From NCBI GenBank assembly GCA_951800555.1, contig CATOJU010000011.1, positions 1-14,876 on the forward strand: a DNA stretch of 14,876 nt. The letters run 5' to 3'. Under the pieces are notes generated by a model, which worked only from the letters and a program-made list of their open reading frames with translations, had not been told where the DNA came from and made no database searches. The position numbers and the translations under genes are program-made. The stretch comes from an uncultured Rickettsiales bacterium (GTDB lineage Bacteria; Pseudomonadota; Alphaproteobacteria; Rickettsiales; UBA1997). Shown piece by piece: positions 6,708 through 13,951 of this stretch; the first letter of the stretch is position 1; each line of letters starts with the position of its first letter.

Positions 6708-7365
6708 TAGGAAAAATGTAAGAAGCTTTGGTAGAATAAATAGTAGAGGAGCTTTAAAAAATGAAAAAGAAATTATAGAAAATATATTACCAAAGTATTC
6801 TATAGATTTAGATTATAAAATTAATTGTAATCAAGTTAATCATATAGAAATAGGTTGTGGCTATGGAGAAAGTATTTTTGAAAGAGCAAAAAATAATAAA
6901 AATATAAATTATATAGCTTGTGAAACTTATATAAAAGGTATATTAAATTTAGTAAATTTAATGGAAAAGGGAAAATTAGAAAATATAAAAATTTTTAATG
7001 GAGATGCAAGACTATTATTGGAAAATTTGGTAGATAAAAGTATAGATATATTATTTATTTTATTTCCAGATCCTTGGCCTAAAAAAAAGCATAATAAAAG
7101 ACGAATAATAAACGAAGAATTTTTAAATTTAATTACAAAAAAATTGAAAAATCAAGGTCATTTATTTTTTGCTACCGATATTAAAAGTTATTTAGATTGG
7201 ACGATTGAAAAAGTTGAAAATAATGGAAATTTTAAAAAATTATTTGATTTAGATAATTATCAAAAAGCTCCTGATTGGTGGGTACAAACTAAATACCAAA
7301 CTAAAGCTATAAAAGAAGGTAGAAGTTGTAACTTTTTAGAATGGGAATTAATAAATATAAATTAA
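6691..7365 (+). CDS. trmB: tRNA (guanine-N7-)-methyltransferase
   Basis: It transfers a methyl group from S-adenosylmethionine to N7 of guanosine 46 in the variable loop of tRNAs. The 224 residues are normal for the family. Visible motifs are the SAM loop EIGCGYGE (53-60), Glu78 as likely ribose-binding acid, NGDA (103-106), the diagnostic FPDPWPKKKHNKRR (125-138) and the C-terminal TKYQTKAIKEG (200-210). The start codon lies inside the end of the traX-like gene (17-base overlap, different frame). No Shine-Dalgarno is visible, so translation is probably coupled. The N-terminal RSFGRINSRG.LK segment is conserved in the family and supports this start. Confidence 0.95.
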   Translation: MVILDNRKNVRSFGRINSRGALKNEKEIIENILPKYSIDLDYKINCNQVNHIEIGCGYGESIFERAKNNKNINYIACETYIKGILNLVNLMEKGKLENIKIFNGDARLLLENLVDKSIDILFILFPDPWPKKKHNKRRIINEEFLNLITKKLKNQGHLFFATDIKSYLDWTIEKVENNGNFKKLFDLDNYQKAPDWWVQTKYQTKAIKEGRSCNFLEWELININ

Positions 7366-7372
7366 TTAAGTA

Positions 7373-7990
7373 ATGGATATTAAAGTTTTTGAAGAAAATG
7401 GAATTTTATATTTGAAAGATATAACTAATAATTCAAAACCAATTTGTATTGATTTTTCAACATATATCATAGATAATAAACCATTATTAAAAGCTTGTGG
7501 AATTAATAATAAAAATAAAATAAAAATTCTAGATTGTACAGCAGGCTTTGCAAAAGATGCATTTGCTTTAGCAAATAGTAATTCAAAAATTATTTCTATA
7601 GAAAAAAATAAAATTATATTTGATTTAATCGAAAATGCAGTAGAAAGAGGAAATAAAAATATTTATATTAAGAATATTTTAGATAAAATTACATTTTTAA
7701 ATATGGATAGTATTAATTTTTTAGAAAATAGTAAAGAAATTTTTGACTGTATTTATTTAGATCCAATGTTTGAAGAAAGTAAAAAATCTCGCTTAGTTAA
7801 GAAAAATATGCAAATTTTTCACAAATTAACAAATAATAGTGATAATGAAAGACTATTTAATTTAGCATTAGAAAAAGCAAATGAAAGAATTGTTATAAAA
7901 AGAGCATTGTATAATGATTTTTTGATGAATAAAAAACCAAATTTTCAAATAAAACAAAAAACTATAAGATTTGATATATATTTAAAATAA
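7373..7990 (+). CDS. rsmJ: 16S rRNA (guanine1516-N2)-methyltransferase, RsmJ-like
   Basis: Class I SAM-dependent methyltransferase expected to make m2G1516 in 16S rRNA. The family signatures are DCTAGFAKDAF (54-64, SAM loop), IEKN (76-79), YLDPMF (128-133, the catalytic D-P-M-F of the family), KKSRLVKKNMQIF (137-149) and the C-terminal RFDIYL (199-204). At 205 residues it is shorter than the 250 of E. coli RsmJ; the missing part is the N-terminal extension, while the catalytic domain is complete. It begins seven bases after the trmB stop, consistent with one transcript for two RNA methyltransferases. RsmJ is best known from gammaproteobacteria, so its presence here is worth a phylogenetic look. 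Confidence 0.88.
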   Translation: MDIKVFEENGILYLKDITNNSKPICIDFSTYIIDNKPLLKACGINNKNKIKILDCTAGFAKDAFALANSNSKIISIEKNKIIFDLIENAVERGNKNIYIKNILDKITFLNMDSINFLENSKEIFDCIYLDPMFEESKKSRLVKKNMQIFHKLTNNSDNERLFNLALEKANERIVIKRALYNDFLMNKKPNFQIKQKTIRFDIYLK

Positions 7991-8005
7991 ATTAAATTAT
8001 TTTAT

Positions 8006-8059
8006 AATTTTTATTAATTCAATTGTAAAATTACTATTTTTTAAAGCTAATAAAAAATT
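8006..8059 (+). terminator. Possible terminator after rsmJ
   Basis: AATTTTTATTA (8006-8016) pairs with TAATAAAAAATT (8048-8059) apart from one bulged base. It begins 15 bases after the rsmJ stop. It is made only of A and T and no U run follows, so it is weak evidence for the end of the operon. Confidence 0.25.
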
Positions 8060-8086
8060 AAAATATAAATATTAAAAGTTATATAA

Positions 8087-8114
8087 TTGACTTTAAAAAA
8101 ATATAATTTATAAT
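8087..8114 (+). promoter_or_regulatory. Promoter of the quinone reductase gene
   Basis: TTGACT (8087-8092), 16 bases, then TATAAT (8109-8114). A second TATAAT at 8102-8107 is too close to this -35. The start would be near 8121, giving a leader of about 26 bases that contains the AGGA ribosome-binding site at 8135-8138. Confidence 0.55.
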
Positions 8115-8146
8115 TCCTTTAAATTTAAGAATTTAGGAAATAATCT

Positions 8147-8734
8147 ATGGCAAAAAAAATCTTAATTATTGATGCTAATCCATCTAAATTTAGTTTTACA
8201 GCTTGTTTAAGTGAAGAATACGAAATAAATGCAATAAAAAACGGCTTTGATGTTAAAACTATTATTTTAAGAGATATAAAATTTGATCCAATATTGCATT
8301 TTGGCTATAATAGAAAACAAGAATTAGAAGAAGATTTAAAAAAAGCACAAGAATATTTAAAATGGTGTGAGCACTTAGTTATAGTTTCGCCGGTATGGTG
8401 GTATAGCTGTCCAGCGCTTTTAAAAGGTTTTTTAGATAGAATTTTATTGCCAGAATTTGCTTTTAATGTAGAAGTGAATCCTAAAAGAAAATTAATAAAA
8501 TTATTAAACAATAAAACTGCTACATTAATTTATACCTATGGGGGTCCAAAACACAATATGGGTAAATTCTTTTCAGATCCTTTTGCTTTGCAATTAAAAC
8601 ACGGAATATTATTTTTCTGTGGTTTTAAACAAATAAAAACTTATCCATTATATGAAACAGTGGGATTTAGAAATATTAAAAGAAGAAATCAATTTATAGA
8701 TAAAGTTATAGAACTTGGAAAAAATGGACTATAA
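8147..8734 (+). CDS. NAD(P)H:quinone oxidoreductase, flavodoxin-like fold
   Basis: This is a cytosolic FAD- or FMN-dependent two-electron reductase of the NQO1/MdaB/KefF-type family, which reduces quinones and limits redox cycling. Motifs in order are the flavin phosphate-binding loop DANPSKFSF (9-17), the family hallmark SPVWWYSCPALLKGFLDRI (81-99) and YTYGGP (129-134), which lines the flavin site. The length of 195 residues is normal. A good Shine-Dalgarno (AGGA, eight bases before ATG) fixes the start; it is one of the few clear ribosome-binding sites in this window. It has its own promoter and so is separate from the upstream operon, and it is convergent with lysS. The precise physiological acceptor cannot be told from sequence. 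KefF-like control of a potassium channel is possible but no channel gene is adjacent. Confidence 0.88.
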   Translation: MAKKILIIDANPSKFSFTACLSEEYEINAIKNGFDVKTIILRDIKFDPILHFGYNRKQELEEDLKKAQEYLKWCEHLVIVSPVWWYSCPALLKGFLDRILLPEFAFNVEVNPKRKLIKLLNNKTATLIYTYGGPKHNMGKFFSDPFALQLKHGILFFCGFKQIKTYPLYETVGFRNIKRRNQFIDKVIELGKNGL

Positions 8735-8780
8735 AATTAATCTTTAGAATAGATAAAATTGATTTTAATAAACTTGATTA

Positions 8781-8898
8781 TTTAATGATAAAATTACTAT
8801 TATAAAATTTTATTTTTTAATTTCTAATAATTAATATTTAAATCAATTATTAAGCATAAATACATTATTAAAGCTATTTTATCATTAAATTTTTTTTT
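8781..8898 (+). terminator. Long inverted repeat between convergent genes, probable terminator
   Basis: TTTAATGATAAAAT (8781-8794) is the perfect 14-base complement of 8876-8889, and a run of nine T follows (8890-8898) on the plus strand. Within the 81-base interior, TAATAATT (8825-8832) pairs with 8845-8852, so the whole could fold into a branched hairpin. It sits between the convergent quinone reductase and lysS genes and could end transcripts from both sides, most convincingly on the plus strand. Confidence 0.5.
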
Positions 8899-8936
8899 AA
8901 ATAAAATTAAAATTAATAATTTTTATAAAAATTTTA

Positions 8937-10451
8937 TTATAAATCTTCTTTTCTCAATTTCATAGTAGGGAAAGGAATAACATCCCTTATTATATCTTGA
9001 CCAGTCAAAAACATAACTAACCTATCAATTCCAATTCCAACGCCACCCATAGGAGGCATACCAAATTCAACACAATGTAAAAAATTTTTATCCATAGGTT
9101 GAGCTTCATCATCAAATTCTCTATGTGTTTCTTGTTCATATAATCTAAAACCTTGATCAACTGGATCATTTAATTCCGAATATGAATTAGCTAATTCTTT
9201 TTGAGCTATAAATAATTCAAATCTTTCTACTAATCCTTTTTTGCTTCTATGAATTTTTGTTAAGGGTGAAATTTCAACTGGATGATCTATAACAAAAGTT
9301 GGTTGTATTAAGTGTTCTTCGCAAGTTTCTTCAAATAATTCAACTAACAATTCACCTTTCTCCTTTTTTTCTTCAATATCGGTTTTGTATTTTTTCAATT
9401 CTTTAATAACTTCTTCCTTTGTAATATTTTCCGGATCAATTTTTGCATATTCTTTAAGACCATCATAAATTGATAGTCGTTTCCAAGGAGTTTGAAAATC
9501 AATATCAAATCCTCTAATTTTCATTTTTGTGCTACCATTATTGATTTTTTTAACTATTGTAGTTATCATATCTTCAACTTGGTTCATTTGATAATTGTAA
9601 TCAGTATAGGCTTCATACCATTCAATCATAGTAAATTCAGGATTATGAGTTGCATCGCAACCTTCATTTCTAAAATTTTTACAAATATCAAAAACTTTTT
9701 CAAAACCACCGGCAATTAATCTTTTTAAATACAATTCCGGACTAATTCTTAAATATAATTGCATATCTAAATCATTATGATGAGTTGTAAACGGTCTGGC
9801 ATTAGCACCACCATATATAGGTTGTAAAACTGGTGTTTCAAGTTCTATAAATCCTTTTTCATTTAAATAACTTCTAACTTCATTTATTATAAAACTTCGT
9901 TTTTTAAATACTTCACGAACTTCTGGATTCATAGTCATATCAACAAATCTTTGTCTATATCTTAATTCCATATCAGATAGACCATGAAATTTTTCTGGCA
10001 TAGGAGCAATTGATTTTGATAATAAAGTAATTTCTTTACAATGTATACTAACTTCCCCTGTTTTAGTTTTAAAAACAAAACCTGTAACTCCAATAAAATC
10101 GCCAATATCTAAACAAGATAAAAGTTGATTCTCTAATTCTGTTAATTCTGGTTTTTGCAAATAAATTTGAATTCTGCCACTTTCGTCATAAATATCATAA
10201 AAGCCAGCTTTCCCCATTTTTCTTCGTAACATCAAACGACCAGCTACACTATAAATTTCATTTTCTCTGTGTTCTTCAGCTTCTAAGTTATTGTATTTTT
10301 CAAACAATTCTTTTGCATGAATCGTTTGTTTAAAGTTGTAAGGATATGGGTTTATACCTAAATCCTTTATTGCCTGTAATTTTTGTAATTTTTGTTTATC
10401 TACAGTTTTTGAAATTTTTAAATATTCTTTGTAATTTTGTTTGTCTACCAT
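8937..10451 (-). CDS. lysS: Lysyl-tRNA synthetase, class II
   Basis: It activates lysine with ATP and charges tRNA-Lys. The 504 residues match bacterial class II LysRS (E. coli 505). An N-terminal OB-fold anticodon-binding domain includes VAGRLMLRRKMGKAGFYD (69-86) and DIGDFIGVTG. Motif 1 surrounds ELETPVLQPIYGGANARPF (203-221). Motif 2 is FRNEGCDATHNPEFTMIEWY (260-279). Motif 3 is PPMGGVGIGIDRLVMFLTG (466-484), followed by IIRDVIPFP. All catalytic motifs are intact. The ATG has no clear Shine-Dalgarno. It lies 153 bases downstream of ftsK on the same strand and may have its own weak promoter. If the organism is alphaproteobacterial, a class II enzyme is notable because many members of that class use class I LysRS (LysK). 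Confidence 0.97.
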   Translation of the reverse strand: MVDKQNYKEYLKISKTVDKQKLQKLQAIKDLGINPYPYNFKQTIHAKELFEKYNNLEAEEHRENEIYSVAGRLMLRRKMGKAGFYDIYDESGRIQIYLQKPELTELENQLLSCLDIGDFIGVTGFVFKTKTGEVSIHCKEITLLSKSIAPMPEKFHGLSDMELRYRQRFVDMTMNPEVREVFKKRSFIINEVRSYLNEKGFIELETPVLQPIYGGANARPFTTHHNDLDMQLYLRISPELYLKRLIAGGFEKVFDICKNFRNEGCDATHNPEFTMIEWYEAYTDYNYQMNQVEDMITTIVKKINNGSTKMKIRGFDIDFQTPWKRLSIYDGLKEYAKIDPENITKEEVIKELKKYKTDIEEKKEKGELLVELFEETCEEHLIQPTFVIDHPVEISPLTKIHRSKKGLVERFELFIAQKELANSYSELNDPVDQGFRLYEQETHREFDDEAQPMDKNFLHCVEFGMPPMGGVGIGIDRLVMFLTGQDIIRDVIPFPTMKLRKEDL

Positions 10452-10501
10452 AAATAAAATTATTTGTTAAATATTAATTTAAGTTTATTATTAAAATATT
10501 T

Positions 10502-10534
10502 AAAAAACAAGAGAAATTGATTTATATTTTTCTT
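10502..10534 (-). terminator. Possible terminator downstream of ftsK
   Basis: On the minus strand AAGAAAAA (10534-10527) can pair with TTTCTCTT (10516-10509) with one mismatch. A run of six T follows after one G (10507-10502). It would stop transcription between ftsK and lysS. The stem is weak, so read-through into lysS is likely. Confidence 0.35.
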
Positions 10535-10540
10535 AAAGTT

Positions 10541-10609
10541 TTACGCATTAGATCCAATTGTTATATTATTTTCTTCAACTTTTATATCTAAATCATTTTT
10601 AATATTATT
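10541..10609 (-). pseudogene. Coding-like out-of-frame tail after ftsK
   Basis: Directly after the ftsK stop, the +1 frame stays open for about 23 codons and reads [15 protein letters not shown], then ITIGSNA and stop (TAA at 10543-10541). Codons such as GAT, GTT, GAA, GGA, TCT and GCG make it look like protein-coding sequence, unlike the A/T runs of true spacers here. It has no ATG and the frame is closed just upstream. Removing one A from the run of five that spans the last ftsK codons would join it to FtsK as a 24-residue extension. It may be a relic of a longer FtsK tail, a gene remnant, a sequencing indel, or chance. Confidence 0.3.
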
Positions 10610-13001
10610 TTTCTAAAATTTCTCTTTTTCCACTATTATTTGCCGGTGTAATTATCCCTTCATCTTCCATTCTTTCTACCAACTTTGCAGATTTATTATA
10701 TCCTATGCTCAATTTTCTTTGTAAATAACTAATACTAACCTTTCTATCCCTTTTTATTATTTCTACAGCTTGTTTATACAAATCTTCATCACCAACATAA
10801 CTTCCATTAATACTAATATCAAAATTTCCAGAACTATTATTTTCATCTTCATTATTTTCTGTCATAGTTTTTACATATTCTGGTTTTATTTTTTGTTTTA
10901 ATATATAATTTACAACGCTTTCCACTTCATTATCCGAAACAAATGGACCATGTGCTCTATCAATTTTTCCACCATTAAACATATACAACATATCACCCAT
11001 ACCTAATAGTTGCTCAGCCCCCTGCTCTCCAATTATAACTTTACTATCAATTTTCGAACTAACTAAAAAACTAACCCTACTTGGGAAATTTGCTTTTATA
11101 ACGCCAGTAACTACGTCAACTGAAGGTCTTTGAGTAGCCATAATTATATGAATTCCAGCGGCTCTAGCCATTTGAGCAATTCTTTGTATTAATCCCTCTA
11201 TGTCTTTACCAGCAGTTATCATTAAATCCGCCATTTCATCAACAATTACAACTATAAATGGCAATTTTTTAGTTTCTAATTCTTTATTTTCATAAATAGG
11301 TTCACCATACTCGTCATATCCAATTAAAACTTTACTAATTAATTTATTACCTTCACTTAATGCTTCTTTAACTTTTTCATTATAATTATAAACATTTCTA
11401 ACACCTAAACTTGACATAATTCTATATCTATTTTCCATTTCACTCACAACCCATTTTAAAGCTAAAATTGCTTTTTGAGGACTAGTAACTACCGGTGTTA
11501 ATAAATGAGGAATCCCTTCATATACTGACAATTCGAGCATTTTTGGATCAATCATTATTAATTTACATTCATCCGGAGTAAATTTATATAAAAGTGATAA
11601 AATCATAGTATTTATAGAAACGGACTTTCCAGAACCAGTTGTTCCAGCAATAAGTAAATGAGGAGCTTTAGTTAAATCCATAATTACAGAATCTCCTGCT
11701 ATATTACAGCCCAAAACAATAGGCAACATATAACGACTATTTATATACTCATCACTTCTAAAAATATCCTTTAAAAATATTGTATTTCTTACTTTATTTG
11801 GTAATTCTATTCCCATAACATTTCTTTCTGCAATTACAGAAATTCTTGCAGATTTTACTCTTAAATTTCTCGCTATATCATCGGCAAGGCCTATAATTCT
11901 GGCTGATTTAGTACCAGCTGATGGCTCAAATTCATGTAAGGTAATTACAGGTCCAGCCTTTACACTAATTATTTTTCCATTAATTTTAAAATCTTTCAAA
12001 ACTTTAAGTAGATCATTCGCTTGTTCTATTAAATCTTCTTTTTTTACAGTTACTATTTTATCATCAGAAGATATTAATAAATCTAGAGTTGGTAATTTAT
12101 ATTTACTGGATGAACTATTTTTTTCAACTTTATTTACTCCTTTTATAAAAGATGAAAAAATTCCATAATGTTTATTATTTATTTTTCTATCGTTATTTAC
12201 ATTGGTCGATATATTATTACTAAGGCTTTCTTGAAAAAAATCAATTTCTTCTTCATCTTGTTCATTATTTTTAATATTCTCAATATATTTTTCCAAATGT
12301 TTTATTTTATTATTTTGATTTTTTATAATATTAATATATTTCTTTTTTTTATTTTTTCTTCTTTCTATAATTGCTTTAATTTTGTGGAAAATAGCTTTTG
12401 GTGCAAAAACTTTTAATAAATTTAATAAAGCTATTAAAGCTAATTTTAAAAATAAAAATGTTTTTTCTTTAATTTTATGCAAATAAATATATACTCTTTT
12501 ATAATTAAAATCTATAACAATTATAATTGACAATATAGAACAAATTAAATAAAAAAATATTAAAAATTTATAAGATAAATATATAGTAAGATTATTTATA
12601 TAATAACCTATAGTACCACCCCAAGTTTCATAATCCCAGAAATTTGTACCATTGAACAATTTAGATACTAAAGCACAACTAGACATAACAAATATTATAA
12701 ACATAATTATTTTTAAATAAAAATTATATATACTTTTTTTTAATTTAAAAATATTATAACCTATTTTGCCTATTATGAATACAATACAAAATGATATAAT
12801 ACCAAACATTTGTATAAATAAATCAGAAAAATATGCGCCACAAACTCCCATTTGATTAAAAATTATATCGGTTTTAGTGGCTGTATTAAATGATGGATCA
12901 AGATTATTGTAGGTTAATATTGAAATTAATAAAAATACTGAAAATGTCATTATTAATAATCCTATAAACATCTTAAAAAATATTTTTAGTTTGTTTTTCA
13001 T
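10605..13001 (-). CDS. ftsK: DNA translocase FtsK (SpoIIIE/FtsK family)
   Basis: This septum-anchored hexameric motor couples division to chromosome dimer resolution and segregation. The N-terminal roughly 200 residues hold several membrane segments (about 10-30, 62-85, 95-115 and 140-165, perhaps one more at 183-199). A basic, Asn-rich linker with coiled-coil character follows (about 205-300). The motor has an alpha domain (about 305-420), Walker A GTTGSGKS (453-460), Walker [12 protein letters not shown] (583-593) and [13 protein letters not shown] (621-633). The C-terminal gamma winged-helix domain (about 737-796, [18 protein letters not shown].. ending GKREIL) reads polar KOPS-type sequences. 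The 798-residue length is typical of compact FtsK proteins. The ATG lies about 36 bases from a good promoter. The gene is intact, although coding-like sequence follows its stop in another frame. Confidence 0.97.
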   Translation of the reverse strand: MKNKLKIFFKMFIGLLIMTFSVFLLISILTYNNLDPSFNTATKTDIIFNQMGVCGAYFSDLFIQMFGIISFCIVFIIGKIGYNIFKLKKSIYNFYLKIIMFIIFVMSSCALVSKLFNGTNFWDYETWGGTIGYYINNLTIYLSYKFLIFFYLICSILSIIIVIDFNYKRVYIYLHKIKEKTFLFLKLALIALLNLLKVFAPKAIFHKIKAIIERRKNKKKKYINIIKNQNNKIKHLEKYIENIKNNEQDEEEIDFFQESLSNNISTNVNNDRKINNKHYGIFSSFIKGVNKVEKNSSSSKYKLPTLDLLISSDDKIVTVKKEDLIEQANDLLKVLKDFKINGKIISVKAGPVITLHEFEPSAGTKSARIIGLADDIARNLRVKSARISVIAERNVMGIELPNKVRNTIFLKDIFRSDEYINSRYMLPIVLGCNIAGDSVIMDLTKAPHLLIAGTTGSGKSVSINTMILSLLYKFTPDECKLIMIDPKMLELSVYEGIPHLLTPVVTSPQKAILALKWVVSEMENRYRIMSSLGVRNVYNYNEKVKEALSEGNKLISKVLIGYDEYGEPIYENKELETKKLPFIVVIVDEMADLMITAGKDIEGLIQRIAQMARAAGIHIIMATQRPSVDVVTGVIKANFPSRVSFLVSSKIDSKVIIGEQGAEQLLGMGDMLYMFNGGKIDRAHGPFVSDNEVESVVNYILKQKIKPEYVKTMTENNEDENNSSGNFDISINGSYVGDEDLYKQAVEIIKRDRKVSISYLQRKLSIGYNKSAKLVERMEDEGIITPANNSGKREILEK

Positions 13002-13043
13002 TAAATTTATTGCTGTATTTTGTATAATTTTTCACTTAAAAGT

Positions 13044-13072
13044 AGTATAATATATTAATAAAAATTTTTCAA
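13044..13072 (-). promoter_or_regulatory. Promoter of ftsK
   Basis: On the minus strand TTGAAA (13072-13067), exactly 17 bases, then TATACT (13049-13044). Transcription would begin near 13037, about 36 bases before the ATG. The -35 lies within the U-rich tail of the preceding rpe terminator, so the two signals are packed together. Confidence 0.6.
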
Positions 13073-13145
13073 TAAAAAAATTGGAGTTATTTTGATTTAA
13101 AATAATTTAGTAGATTATAACTGCGAATATATTAATTCCAATTTT
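13073..13145 (-). terminator. Intrinsic terminator after rpe
   Basis: On the minus strand AAAATTGGA (13145-13137) pairs with TCCAATTTT (13085-13077), and the T run continues to 13074. An inner pairing ATAACT/AGTTAT (13122-13117 with 13090-13085) shares one base with the outer stem and may alternate with it. It begins 36 bases after the rpe stop and lies before the ftsK promoter, so it separates the two units. The spaced stem makes its strength uncertain. Confidence 0.5.
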
Positions 13146-13181
13146 ATTTTTTTTATAAAATCTCAAAAAAATTTTCCATCT

Positions 13182-13820
13182 TTATCTTAATTTATTGATA
13201 GCATCTCCATAATTATCAGATCCAAAAATATATGAACCAGCTACAAGTACATTTGCTCCAGCCTCCTTAACAAGTTTAGAAGTTTCTTTATTTATACCAC
13301 CATCAACTTCTAAATCTATATTTTTATTTCTAATAAGTTTTTTAATATTTTTTATTTTTTCTAATTGTGATGATATAAATTTTTGACCTCCAAATCCCGG
13401 ATTAACTGTCATAACTAAAATTAAGTCTAAATAATCAATTATATATTTTAAAACATCTTCACTTGTAGTCGGTACAAGTGCAACTCCTACCCTAATTTTA
13501 AAATCTTTAATTTTTTTTATAGTTCTCTCTAAATGGATACAAGATTCATAATGAACTGTTATTATATCAGCTCCAGCATCTATCATAGGTTCTATATAAT
13601 TATCTGGATTTTCAACCATTAAATGAATATCAAAAACTTTATTAGTCCATTTTCTAATATCTTTTACTAACTTTGCTCCAAATGTTAAATTTGGAACAAA
13701 ATGTCCATCCATAATATCTATATGTATATAATCAGCATTATCTAATTTTTCTATTTCTTTATTTAAAATAGAAAAATCTGCTGATAAAATTGATGGAGCA
13801 ATTTTTATTTTTCTTTCCAC
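13182..13820 (-). CDS. rpe: Ribulose-phosphate 3-epimerase
   Basis: It interconverts D-ribulose 5-phosphate and D-xylulose 5-phosphate in the pentose phosphate pathway, as a metal-dependent TIM barrel in the cytosol. The 212 residues fit the family. Signatures are KIAPSILSADF (6-16), the metal and catalytic segment IHIDIMDGHFVPN (32-44, with His33, Asp35 and Asp38), IHLMVENP (65-72, His66), the phosphate loop TVNPGFGGQ (138-146) and EVDGGI (171-176, Asp173). Translation appears to start at GTG (13820-13818). An AAGG ribosome-binding site lies seven bases upstream, and no in-frame ATG occurs before the conserved KIAPSILSADF. No other pentose phosphate gene is present here. It is transcribed apart from ftsK. 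Confidence 0.96.
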   Translation of the reverse strand: MERKIKIAPSILSADFSILNKEIEKLDNADYIHIDIMDGHFVPNLTFGAKLVKDIRKWTNKVFDIHLMVENPDNYIEPMIDAGADIITVHYESCIHLERTIKKIKDFKIRVGVALVPTTSEDVLKYIIDYLDLILVMTVNPGFGGQKFISSQLEKIKNIKKLIRNKNIDLEVDGGINKETSKLVKEAGANVLVAGSYIFGSDNYGDAINKLR

Positions 13821-13898
13821 TTTTAAACCTTTTTATATATAAAAATTATATGATAGTTAATAATATTTATATAATTTAAAATATCAATAAATACTTTT

Positions 13899-13934
13899 AT
13901 TAAGATTAATTTATAAATATAAATTAATCTTAAT
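13899..13934 (-). terminator. 16-bp perfect hairpin after the ankyrin gene
   Basis: ATTAAGATTAATTTAT (13899-13914) and its exact reverse complement (13919-13934) are separated by only four bases, giving a 16-bp stem with one G-C pair and a four-base loop. It lies 17 bases beyond the ankyrin gene stop on the minus strand. There is no T run after it in either direction, so it may protect the RNA 3' end rather than act alone as a terminator. Confidence 0.6.
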
Positions 13935-13951
13935 GTAAAAAATTAATAATT

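Noticed and set aside
12168..12416. 82-codon plus-strand hydrophobic frame
   Set aside because: It is antisense to the Lys/Asn-rich linker of FtsK; complementing AAA/AAT/ATA produces Phe/Ile/Tyr.
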